Shown: piece by piece, positions 1 through 8,853 of the stretch
How positions within the stretch are numbered: position 1 is the first letter of the stretch
Layout: the number at the start of each line of letters is the position of its first letter
Source: Chalara sp. BL73
Taxonomy: Eukaryota > Ascomycota > Leotiomycetes > Helotiales
Assembly: GCA_918026815.1 (NCBI GenBank)
Contig: CAKJVC010000061.1
Location: forward strand, 744,001-808,000
DNA: 64,000 nucleotides
Direction: 5' to 3'
Made by a program: the position numbers and the translations under genes
The notes under the pieces: generated by a model
Databases searched by the model: none
The model's input: the letters and a program-made list of their open reading frames with translations, nothing else
Told to the model about the DNA's origin: nothing

Positions 1-594
1 CAGGCCACCTGAAGCCTTTGCACGCTTTAGTCCCAGAACAGCAAAGAAGATGGCGGTGATACTCTTGTAGATACTGCCATACAATGCGTGGCCCATCAGA
101 GCAATACAGAGCTTCAAGAGGCTGTTATCAAGGCCTCATTCGTGTTGTTTCCTTGCAGCCGTTGCAGTATTCGAACGCCTGGACTTAGTCCTGTAATGAA
201 CAACTAGCTGGGCACCCCCTTGAATCGTATCCTCTAGGCTGGTCTTCTGAGCGTCTGTCAGCTGGTATGAAAGCCCCGGCCCTGTATTGCACCACACCCG
301 CTGATAGATGAAACAAGGCAGCCGTTTCCAGACAGCTTTGCACTTGTTATAGGTCGTCTCTTGCAGCCTGTATTGTAGCGTAAACTCATTGGTTTTGCGT
401 TTATAAAAGTTGTTGGCAATGTGAAGGTCGAAGACGTTGATCTTGTCTGATTCAATTGACTGGCGCATTGCCTCGATAATCCGATCAAACGATGTCCGAT
501 GAAGTAGAAGGAGATAGTCGCCTGCATTGGAAAGGTCCGGCAGGTCAAGCAAAGGCAGAAGGTCCACATGGCTGTACGGCTGAAGATAGGATCA
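1..594 (-). pseudogene. Fragment of a telomere-linked RecQ-helicase-type element (middle part), broken
   Basis: Reading leftward from about 594, one frame stays open to position 139. It contains a stretch resembling the region between the DUF3505-type zinc fingers and the helicase core of fungal telomere-linked RecQ genes (FDLHIANNFYKRKTNEF, then YNKCKAVWKRLPCFIYQ). It meets a TGA at 136-138. Directly after the stop, in the same frame, coding sense resumes (LLKLCIALMGHALYGSIYK and onward) and runs off the window edge. A CGA-to-TGA change would explain the stop. No start codon belonging to this piece is visible. Family assignment rests on remembered similarity. Two other pieces of the same kind of element lie at 7772-8362 and 51940-52440. 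Confidence 0.5.
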
Positions 595-1238
595 AGCCAG
601 GGAGAGTCCTGCTGGTTATGGAGCTTCACGTTCTGACTTTAGGCTACCTCCTGCATCTTCTGCGCAAGTTCTCTCCTTGCATTGGTCTTGGAGGTCCGGA
701 GGCGGGAAAGAGACCCCTTGACCAACCTGGAAGTACCGGCAACTATCGCTCGTGTAGAGTGTTTGGCAGGCGATAGGGAAACGTGATCACCTCCATCAGC
801 CGTCCCTCACTCCTCTCACGGCAAGCCCCCCTGCTGGCTAACACCACAGCAACAAATTATGTACCCACTTACAGTGAGCTCACTTCCTGAATACAAGTGC
901 GGACCTTCGAAAATGACTAAAGTAGGTGCAACCGGTAAAACCCTTAAAAACAAGCGGTTGAAATAATATTTGGAGAGCTGTATGATATTACTATACGCGC
1001 TTAATAGACGAACTAGGACCCAAGCTTGTCTGCATTATAGCTAAATTAAGGTAACTAAATTACAGCTATGCTAGCAGAAGTCGATAATTGAAATGATCCA
1101 GAATTGTGCTCCTTTCCGTTAAACTAGGTGGCCCAACCAAATAACCGTACAACTCCGAGAATCGCGGGTAATGAGTGAACCGTAAGCTTGGAAATTATTA
1201 GTATGACCAATAGATGACATGTTAATATGACTTACCTT
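595..1238. other. Intergenic, no gene recognised
   Basis: Short open frames overlap the edge of the preceding relic but none shows a family signature. From about 850 the sequence is AT-rich with frequent stops in all frames. Nothing further is supported. Confidence 0.5.
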
Positions 1239-1565
1239 TTATTTCTTGCACCAAAGTCGTTTGTATCCACTCCAGCAACTGGCCCCGTATGAGTTGCAAC
1301 AGTCTGATGAGACCGAGTGGCCATAATTGTGCGGGCGGTCGGCCTGGGCGTCGCAAAAGGTAGCCCAGTCATTATCCTTCGTCCACTGCCACAGAATTCT
1401 GCCCTCATCGTCCGTATCTCCAATGTTGGAGCCCGTTCCGCCACACCCTGGGGAGCTTCCAAACCATTCACAATTCATCTGATTACCCTGATCATCGAAT
1501 TGTAGGCATGACAAGACGCTCGGCACAAGACCTAAGGCGACAGTGGCGACAAGCTTGAATTGCAT
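1239..1565 (-). CDS. Small secreted cysteine-rich protein (108 aa)
   Basis: The start chosen is the internal ATG at 1563-1565 rather than an upstream in-frame ATG, because it opens directly with a signal peptide (MQFKLVATVALGLVPSVLS) and because a TATA box lies about 100 bp upstream. The predicted mature part is about 90 residues with eight cysteines, including a CC pair followed by spaced single Cys and a C-terminal WCKK, enough for four disulfides. It is acidic in the middle and rich in Gly, Trp and Asn. Single exon. No known family was recognised; size, secretion signal and Cys content fit the loose class of fungal small secreted proteins that includes candidate effectors. Function is not inferred beyond secretion. 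Confidence 0.6.
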   Translation of the reverse strand: MQFKLVATVALGLVPSVLSCLQFDDQGNQMNCEWFGSSPGCGGTGSNIGDTDDEGRILWQWTKDNDWATFCDAQADRPHNYGHSVSSDCCNSYGASCWSGYKRLWCKK

Positions 1566-1663
1566 GCTTGGAGGTGAGCTGCTAAGATAGTGGATCGTAA
1601 ACTGAAAGGTTGAATTGTAGGATAGCGATAGCGACCAAGAAGGCGTACGGGCAAAAAGCAGGA

Positions 1664-1670
1664 TTATATA
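1664..1670 (-). promoter_or_regulatory. TATA box of the small secreted protein gene
   Basis: On the minus strand the sequence reads TATATAA, about 100 bp upstream of the ATG at 1565. Its placement supports the short start over the longer upstream one, whose coding part would overlap this element. Confidence 0.45.
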
Positions 1671-1715
1671 CTCGACAAATTTACCTCTACGCCTCCCCCA
1701 AAACACAATGCTCAT

Positions 1716-2900
1716 CTGCTAATATAGGAATTCGCATTCGCTATGCAAGGAATCTGTCTTACATTCCATTCAAATGTTCACTAGGAATGCGGTTAGCACA
1801 CGGTTGGTAGTTACATGCCTACGCAAAGGTGGCTTCAAGTAATGCTACTGTAACAAATAAACGTCGCCATGACTGGCCAATAAGACCGGCCCATTGCTGT
1901 GCATGTCTCGGGAGTATCCCCTGGTATAGAGACCCACAACTATGGCTGAAAGTAGGAGACGTGGCTTGTAAACAAATGTTCCCTGGCCGGAGATTGGGCT
2001 CCTACGCTAACATGAGGTGCCTAATACTATAAGAATGTGTCGCACTTTGCATACTGGTTGGCGTCTATCCTGAGTTATTTTTTCGACACTCGTCCTTTGA
2101 GACTCATTGTTGAGGCCGGGTTTGACCTGGATAAATGCGGTCCAGAGGGTCTAGAATTTGTCATTGAGGCGGACAGTTCAGGGGCGAGTTCCACTTCTTC
2201 TAGAGCCTGGGCCCCTTTTGAATGAGTTTTGCGAACGTGCAACGACTCTTCAAATGGCGGCATACCGCAACTCTGGGTAAACCAGGTTATTCATATGGGT
2301 GGGGGGATTAACCATCATGCCGGGACGCCATGTCCAGCCAGATGACCATGGTAAACTTTATCCGCAGTCTCGGAGCCACGCTAAACGCCAAACCTGACCT
2401 ATTGCTATCCAAGAAGTAACTACATCAAAAGTGGCAGTACGACCATGGGATTAATATTACGAGGATGAGCGAGGTCGATATTTATAGCAGGAAATATACG
2501 ACACCGATATTGTAGGAAGTAGGGGTTTTACGGATCCACATACGACCCACCGGGTCACGTGGTCCGCACAACCCCCATTTTGTAGAATCTAGAGTAGAAC
2601 CTAATACAACAACAATCATTACCATATCCATCAAGAGCAAGAGCGTGGCCTACAAAGTAGAGCTGCGCCTTTTGCCCCGTAGAAGGTAAGACACTTGAAC
2701 CAACAGATATTGAGAAGGTAGTAATATATCTTTTTGACGAACGAGCGGAAGTAAACCGGGAATATGGCAGCACCAAGCCCACTTTTGCGCAATCGCACTG
2801 AACGAAAAGAGGCTGGTTAATTTTATGTTTACAAAGTTGTGAAATACGCAGTTCCGCAATGTTCCCTCAACCCGCTGTGGGCGCGGGCCCGCAATTTTCC
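1716..2900. other. Intergenic, no gene recognised
   Basis: Contains only short unrelated frames on both strands. The part nearest 2900 is the 3' flank of the ubiquitin-like-domain gene. No repeat or RNA gene was recognised. Confidence 0.4.
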
Positions 2901-4425
2901 CTATAGACCATGCTTCCTTAACCAAGGCCTCCATTTATCTTTGGGGGGCTTATCAGATCCCTGGATATGCCGAGTTTTCAGAATTGAAGGTAAAAATGGC
3001 TTTTCTGGCTTATCAAATTCATGGCTATACCGAGTTTCTGTGGGTGAAAGTGAAGGCGACTTTCCTGGCTTATCGGATCCCTGGGCATAATGAGTGTTTG
3101 GAGATAAAGGTGGAGGTGGATTTTCTGCATTATCGGACTCCTGACCACGCTGAGGTCGTGTAGGAAGGGGAGTGCTCTTATGCAAAGCTGAGGTATGTCT
3201 ATGTCCATGTCCAGTTTTGGGAGGTGACGGTGGCGGTTTTTCTGGCATTGGCCACATATGCATGGTAATGCTCCAATCTGGTTCAATCATAGTTTCCCAC
3301 ACTTGAGGCAGTATGATTTCTCCATTAGGGCCAATCAAGTCATAGTGCCCCTCGGCGACATGCGGTCCAAGGACATCAACGTGCATAAATGCTTGTCTGA
3401 TAAGCTCTTCCATGCCCTGTTGGTAAGGTAAGTATATAACATGGGGAATAATATGTTTTGATACTTACTGCCCATGTAGCACAAAGATCGAATGGGAAAC
3501 TGAATTTTCGACCGACCGCATCCTTAAACCTGATAGGCTTATCCTTATCCTTATCCTTAGAAAGACTGTATTTCTTAAGAAGAGACTCAAGGGCATTTAT
3601 CATGTCAGAGTCGTGTACCTCCTTCCGCCGCTGTGTTTGAAGAAACCTCTCGAACCGAGTAAATAGCCCCACTTCTTCGTGAGTCTCTTCAGCCTCCGAG
3701 CCAACGTCCGGAGAGCTTGTATTGCTGTCTTTAGAAAGACGTATATCATTTCTTTCTTGGCTTCGCTCTGGATCTGTTGGCCCCATTTCTCCCTGAGCCG
3801 CAGCTCCTTCTTGGTTCCCGATGCCCTTACCATTTGCTGTTTCATCATGTGTACTGTCAGCAGAACGAGAACCAGGAAGATCCGAGGGAATATCGTTAGC
3901 AACCACCAGAAACTTTTCTATACGTTGAGGCAAATGCTCCTCACCATTACACTATCAGCTTTTCAATGCAGATAAGCTCATCGGTGACAGGACTACTTAC
4001 AATCGAGCGCTATCAAGGAGCAGCGATATACTCGCCCTTTTTTCCCCAAGAGTGTCCTTTAAGCACTTCCATTCTTCCCGTTTAAAAAGAGCCCAGTTTA
4101 CTCGTTGAAATTTATCCGAAAAAGCATTTGAACCTCGACCGGTGAGCAGTTTCTCACGGAGCTCTTTTGTCCTGTCTAAAAAGTCTCTAATTAATTGGAT
4201 AGACGAAATGACTAGGTACGCGGCTGCGTTTGCGGTTTCGCTTGCCAATTTTGGATTCGTGGTCCAACGACCTACTTGGAAAAACATATGCTGTAAATGG
4301 CCGAGCTCGGTAAGTGCTTCTCGGCATTCTTCGGATGCACGATCAGTCCCGGAGATAGACTTGCTGAACGTATAGCACAAATTAGCGCCTGCTATAAAAT
4401 CTCCAATGGAGTACCCAAAGGACAT
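2901..4425 (-). CDS. STAND-type N-terminal helical domain plus ubiquitin-like domain protein with repeat tail
   Basis: Exon 1 is 4425-4001, opening MSFGYSIGDFIAG and encoding an all-helical region typical of the N-termini of fungal STAND and ankyrin proteins, followed by a GTAAGT donor. Exon 2 ends at 3469 (GTAAGT) and exon 3 is 3416-2901, joined in phase across an intron ending AACAG. The exon 2/3 junction falls inside a fungal ubiquitin-like domain (RKFSFPFDLCATW ... GMEELIRQAF ... GHYDLIGPNGEIILPQVWE). The linker before it is Ser/Glu-rich. After the domain comes a Pro-rich tail of 20-residue repeats. Exon 1 and exon 2 cannot be joined in frame by any canonical acceptor between 3997 and 3912: with the best one (3939) the exons sum to one base short of a multiple of three. 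So a one-base loss or an unusual splice must be assumed. Total about 470 aa; role unknown, possibly signalling. Confidence 0.6.
2947..3186 (-). repeat. 60-bp in-frame tandem repeat, four copies
   Basis: Copies begin near 2947, 3007, 3067 and 3127, exactly 60 bp apart. Each encodes a 20-residue unit with a core like GSDKPGK followed by a Pro/Ser-rich stretch. The copies have diverged but the spacing is exact and in frame with the C-terminal tail of the ubiquitin-like protein. Confidence 0.75.
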
Positions 4426-5004
4426 TTTAGAACTAGTGTTATATATGTTCCAATGGCAGAGAGTAAATGTGTGCGCTTTGGAGCAGATCAATGACGGTGC
4501 TCATAACTTAGAGTTAAACACGGGAAACAAAGCAGCGATAAAATATGCACCGGTGGAGTGTGGCTCTTAAATGAGGCTATGCCGAAACTTCTATGTAGGG
4601 TGACGTGTTTTTACCATATCTCACAACTCAACCAATCACAATGGGGGCCATTCAAATCAGCCTGTAGCATAGCCTTACAAACCAGCACAACTCTTAATTG
4701 CGAAAATTGTATTATTGGCGATCGCCTTGCAGCCCAGTACACAACGTACACAGCCTCGTTTTTGGGCCCTCGCCAGATGCATTCACAAAAGATCGTTCGG
4801 CTGTAGATCACGGCGAGTCTTGCTAAGCGAGAGCACAGCACGTGAAAATAAACTACCTATTGCAAAAGTTTACTATTATTTATTTTAAGCCTTTTACTTG
4901 TGTTTTTGTAATACTTGGCCCTTTCTATATTAGCAATGCTTTAAGCCTTTTTTAGATTCTCTTCAAATAACGTGCGATAGCGCCATTTGTTAGGAGTGTT
5001 AATA
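4426..5004. other. Upstream flank of the ubiquitin-like gene, no other gene recognised
   Basis: AT-rich from about 4840 to 4990. Short frames only. It presumably holds the promoter of the gene starting at 4425, but no convincing TATA or repeated motif was found. Confidence 0.35.
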
Positions 5005-5275
5005 TCACATGACAGAATTACTGGCGCCTGCCTTTTTGGCATCGAGGCAAATGGTGTCGGACACTACTTCTTCACAAATGCCCTGACTATTGAGCTTAAG
5101 CTTCTTGGCTGTGAGAAACAATACTATGGGGGCGATCTTTATGCCCACACGTATCGCAGAAATCAGTCCCACTTCGCCTAGGCATTGCCGACGAACGCTA
5201 CCCACTACCTCTTCACCTGCACTTAAGGTTGGAGGAGCGATTCCCGAGAAATATACAACTTTCTATCCAAAAACA
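5005..5275 (-). pseudogene. Unrecognised protein relic with W-to-stop change
   Basis: A minus-strand frame gives about 80 residues of protein-like sequence (SGIAPPTLSAGEEVVGS, then CLGEVGLISAIRVGIKIAPI). It ends in a region rich in Cys, Asp and Lys and has no start of its own. A TAG interrupts the same frame upstream where a Trp codon (TGG) is plausible, and a TGA lies a little further out. It may derive from a membrane or cell-surface protein; the family was not recognised. The hydrophobic block after GLISAIRVGI could be one membrane segment. Confidence 0.25.
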
Positions 5276-6376
5276 GCGCCTCGGGAAAGATTTCACGGCA
5301 GACTTAAACTCACTTGATCTTACTGAACGTGACTAGCCCTCAAAATACTGGTCAAGTCTATCAATCGTGACCAAACATCCGATTGAGTACCACCAGCAGG
5401 TTGGGACAATACTACACCACTAGATAGCCTCACTGAGCCGCGAGTCTCTGAGAAACTCTCTCTGGCCATTGGATGGCAGTAGCATGCTGCTTGCCGTCCG
5501 GTTCCCAGAGAATCTTACCCCCAGAGATCTTTCTTCGCGTATTTTGCTGACTGGCCTCGGGCTATACTTGTCGGGGTGGCAGAAGTGACATTTGAGGCAG
5601 GCTTCGCATGCGACTCTACACTACTTCTAGTGTTCTTGCTTGTCTCGATGTGGACATATCTTGAAGGCAACCCCGCTATCGTCCCACTCGGTCGGGCCCA
5701 ATCGTCGAATTTGACGGAATGTAAGCATTTCAACATGGACAAAATGGATATTAGAATCGACACTGGGGAAGAGCGGAGTTACATTCACCAACGAAAGTAG
5801 CTAAGGGGAAGGTAGTCTCGCTTGTAGAAGAGGAGCACAAAGAAGTACTTTCGAGGACATACGAGCGAGCATTCTAATAGGAGTTGTCTAATGCATACTG
5901 CCAAGCTGCGATGAGACTAGCTCCCGAATCCCCAACCACTATTGATTGGCTCTGATTTTGAAGCGCCGTTGCCGCCTTTCGCTGCTGACCCCGGACCCCA
6001 AATAAGAACCCACGACCGGAAAGTTTGGCTGCGCCCAATCACATCCACGCAAGCGACAATGATAAGAGCTTACCCGCAGCTTTCCTTAACCCAGGTTCGC
6101 CTATGTAGTAAGAATGGATATACCAATGAAAGACTTAGGTTCAATTTGGAAAACTCCCAAATTTGGAAATTGTTTGATTATCCAGTGTTGAGATTTTCGC
6201 AACTTGGCAGTGTACTATAGGATATTCACCTCTCAGGGATGTCGGTTAGGTAAAATATTTTGTATTTGCGCCGGTTACGATACCAACCACTGTCATGTCT
6301 CGGAGCTAAATGCAGTAAAAGGGAAGCTGTTACAGGGGTAAAATGAAAATTACGTATTTCAGCTCTACAGCGATAA
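5276..6376. other. Intergenic, no gene recognised
   Basis: Short frames on both strands, including one of about 92 codons at 5942-6220, but without a signature, splice context or consistent composition. No repeat seen until the 87-bp units that follow. Confidence 0.4.
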
Positions 6377-6550
6377 GCAGCTGAGCCCGTGTATGTACTG
6401 ACACGGACATACCTCTCAGAGATGCAATCCTACAATCCTGGGAAAATATTATTAAGAAGATGGGCAGTTGAGCTCGTGTATGTGCTGATACGGACATACT
6501 GCTAAGAGATACAACACCGCATTCCTAAGAAAACATCAATAAGAAAACTT
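6377..6550. repeat. 87-bp promoter-proximal direct repeat, two copies, each with an inverted repeat
   Basis: Unit 1 starts at 6377 and unit 2 at 6464; they align along their length with mostly transition differences. Within each unit GTATGT is mirrored by ACATAC about ten bases later, so each copy could form a short hairpin or a dyad protein-binding site. The repeat ends just before the TATA box of the secreted protein gene at 6706, which suggests a duplicated upstream element. Confidence 0.55.
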
Positions 6551-6566
6551 CCGAAGCTGGAAAACG

Positions 6567-6575
6567 TATATAAAG
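6567..6575 (+). promoter_or_regulatory. TATA box of the secreted protein gene at 6706
   Basis: TATATAAAG lies about 130 bp upstream of the ATG at 6706 and directly after the 87-bp repeats. An A-rich leader follows, as in many fungal 5' UTRs. Confidence 0.55.
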
Positions 6576-6705
6576 GCCATCAAGTTCCCAAGTGTTTGTT
6601 GGAAAGAAGCAAAGTCCTCACATCTATTAGTCCTAGCAAACTAAAAAAAAGGAAGAAAAATCCACCTGGAGGAGAAACTCACTTTGTACATCAGCTGAAG
6701 CAAAA

Positions 6706-7185
6706 ATGAAGCCTACCCTCTTTACACTTCCCCTTCTAGCTCTCTCGGTCCAAACCGCATCCGCTTGGAAGGTGTGGATAAATTGGGCAAATAGTTGTGG
6801 AGGCGATAGCTCCGTCAGTTCACCTACTCCATACGAGACCATTTAATCCCAATTTACACATCAAAATTAACAATAACAACTAGGTCACCCAAGCCTCGGG
6901 ATGGCGTGCTTGCCTTAACATTGTTGGTCGCAGTGATGGATCCCTCCCCCGCAGCTTTACTTGGTTCACTTATAAGTTTCACCAGGTGTGAAGCATATAT
7001 ATTTGTTTATTCTCTTACTCGGCTATCACTAACTCCTGGTTTGGTTTCTTCAAGCTGGTGAAAGTGGATGTACCGCAACCATTTACGCAGGGTTGAATTG
7101 CGGCGGTACTGCAATTGATGCCACGACCGTCGATGGAACTTGTTTGCTGGGACGCTTCCAGAGCTATAGTGTCGATTGCTTCTAA
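6706..7185 (+). CDS. Small secreted cysteine-containing protein, three exons (95 aa model)
   Basis: Exon 1 (6706-6813) encodes a signal peptide (MKPTLFTLPLLALSVQTASA) and the start of the mature chain. The intron 6814-6883 uses GTCAGT and ends CTAG. Exon 2 begins at 6884 (VTQASGWRACLNIVGR). Exon 3 (7055-7185) follows a CACTAAC branch site and encodes GESGCTATIYAGLNCGG and a C-terminal VDCF. To keep frame, exon 2 should end at 6932 with a weak GTGATG donor, giving 95 residues and six mature cysteines. The more obvious donor at 6986 would break the frame. The gene has its own TATA box and duplicated upstream element. It is too finely split to appear as a long open frame. Family not recognised; a secreted, effector-like protein is an inference. 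Confidence 0.5.
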
Positions 7186-7557
7186 AGCTGGCATGAGATA
7201 GAAAATAGAGACGGTGAGGGTATGTCATGTCTCTAACATATGTGCCTTGACCGGGTGATGTGAAGTGATAACCAAGTGGATTAAAGGGCATATCCCTTCT
7301 GTATCCATCAACATCCTCGCTCTTCACCTAGCATTTAAGTACCAAAGCATGTTTTCAATCATACATTGAGGCTGAGTGCTATTGTGACATTTTGCTACCG
7401 GCTACTGTAATAAGTTAAGTTAATTATGTAAACTTTTCGTACCAAGTTATAAGCTCTTACTTGTTCCGGTTTCGACCATTGCTCCCGGGCTTAAAAATTC
7501 ACCAGCCGCAACCAGTCGAGCCTTGAGGGTGAAGAATTGCCTTGCCCTCCAATACTA
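7186..7557. other. Intergenic with scraps of the repeat family described next
   Basis: A stretch around 7443-7510 resembles the interior of the miniature retroelement at 11453-11813. The string CTACTGTAATAAGT near 7402 recurs at the start of the repeat near 7555. No gene recognised. Confidence 0.4.
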
Positions 7558-7730
7558 CTGTAATAAGTCACAGTGGAGTATGACATATTCCCGCCAGTTT
7601 TGACCCGTGCATACGCGTCAAGCGTCAGGTTCTCCTCCGGAGTGTGTCGTACTTCTTATAAAATGTCCGTGCGTCTGTAATTAAACGCTCAGACTTCCTC
7701 GAAATATGTTACACTTTTATGTCAGATTTG
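7558..7730 (+). repeat. LTR-like dispersed repeat, copy A
   Basis: Starts TGTAATAAGTCACAGTGG and aligns with the sequence beginning at 11304, the differences being mainly transitions. This copy runs without interruption through GTTAC at 7708-7712, the point where the other copy carries a 361-bp insertion. It therefore serves as an empty-site reference. The TG start and position before a mobile-element ORF suggest an LTR, but the far end was not found. Confidence 0.5.
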
Positions 7731-7771
7731 CTCGCTATAAGTTCATGAACTAGTCACGTTCTTTTCGCGCT

Positions 7772-8362
7772 GTGATCGCTATGCCGACCGAAAGTCTAGA
7801 TATCAAGAAGCTCTCAGCTCAACCCAATTTGATTATCGACCCCTCCAGGGCGACTCTGATCTGCCAAGCGTTTCAGTATGCTCTTACCGTACCAGAAGCG
7901 CAGGTCACGTTGCATTTGCGTACAAAGCATGTGACGCCTCTACATCTACGAAATGGACTGACAAAACATATTCTGGCCATGGGCCTTCCCGATCCTGCAA
8001 CCATTGGCCTTCGTAACGACAGCGGCCTTAGCTACTTCTTGCTTCAAGTCTATAAAGGATATATGTCGGTAGTGCAATTAATCAAACTATCAACTTCGAC
8101 TTGGTTACACACCACGGAAAACGTGCTCGCTCCAAAGCATCATCCACGCTCGATACCCTTTTTTAATAATGTCTTCCTGCGGTCTTGGACACATAGCGCG
8201 TTTCGGAAATATTGGATAGTTCGTTACCATGAAAGCATGCTTCGTCCTACCGTAGGTCCTTATGTACAGGCTTATCTAGAGTCTATTATAGATCTGACAA
8301 GCAACCTGTCTTCCGAGAATAATGATACGGACAATGACCTGCCTTGTTCTTCTGAGGACTAG
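7772..8362 (+). pseudogene. DUF3505-like zinc-finger protein relic (telomere-linked helicase element, N-terminal part)
   Basis: A 196-codon frame resembles the N-terminal module of fungal telomere-linked RecQ elements and DUF3505 proteins. It shows an I-D-P-x-R start, a first finger-like block (LICQAFQYALTVPEAQVTLHLRTKH), L-P-D-P, then GY and a second finger region, and finally VFLRSWTHSAFRKYWIVR. The second Cys of the first finger is Phe, and the Cys expected after GY is Ser, so zinc binding looks lost although the frame is open. Acidic low-complexity end. It sits directly after an LTR-like repeat. A surviving but diverged ORF is the alternative to a relic. Confidence 0.5.
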
Positions 8363-8853
8363 CTAGATGATATATAAGTATAATTGCCCAGATAAGCGGC
8401 ACTGCTAACGCGGTAGTGGCAGCTAGGAACAACGAGGCTACAGAGAAGCCGCAGGATATATTTTTTAAACGCCCAACACCCTACCGCCTTTGAAAATAGC
8501 TCGAACAACCTGCATTGCGGAGAGAGCTACAGACGTACTTCTTGTGGTTCTAATGAAAACTCTGGGAAGCTCCTCTAACACCGCTGTAGTATTAGGCAGC
8601 GGACTAGAAGGGAGAATGTAAGGATAATGTTATGAGATAAATTATGAGAATATCAATTTTACTCCTTATGTTACAGTAACAATTTAACTAACTCAGGGGC
8701 TACGGAAGTGGCGGCTATCGAAGTTGAATAAAACATACTGTATGACGCGTTTTACTTGCAGAGATTCCGTTCGAGGATACAGGACTACATCAATATGGTA
8801 CCAAGATTTCTTCGCTCGCAATTTTGCATAGCTATTGGCGGTCTTCGTGGTGA
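8363..8853. other. Intergenic, no gene recognised
   Basis: Stop-rich in all frames. It separates the relic from the convergent 3' end of the CorA-like gene. Nothing further seen. Confidence 0.45.
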
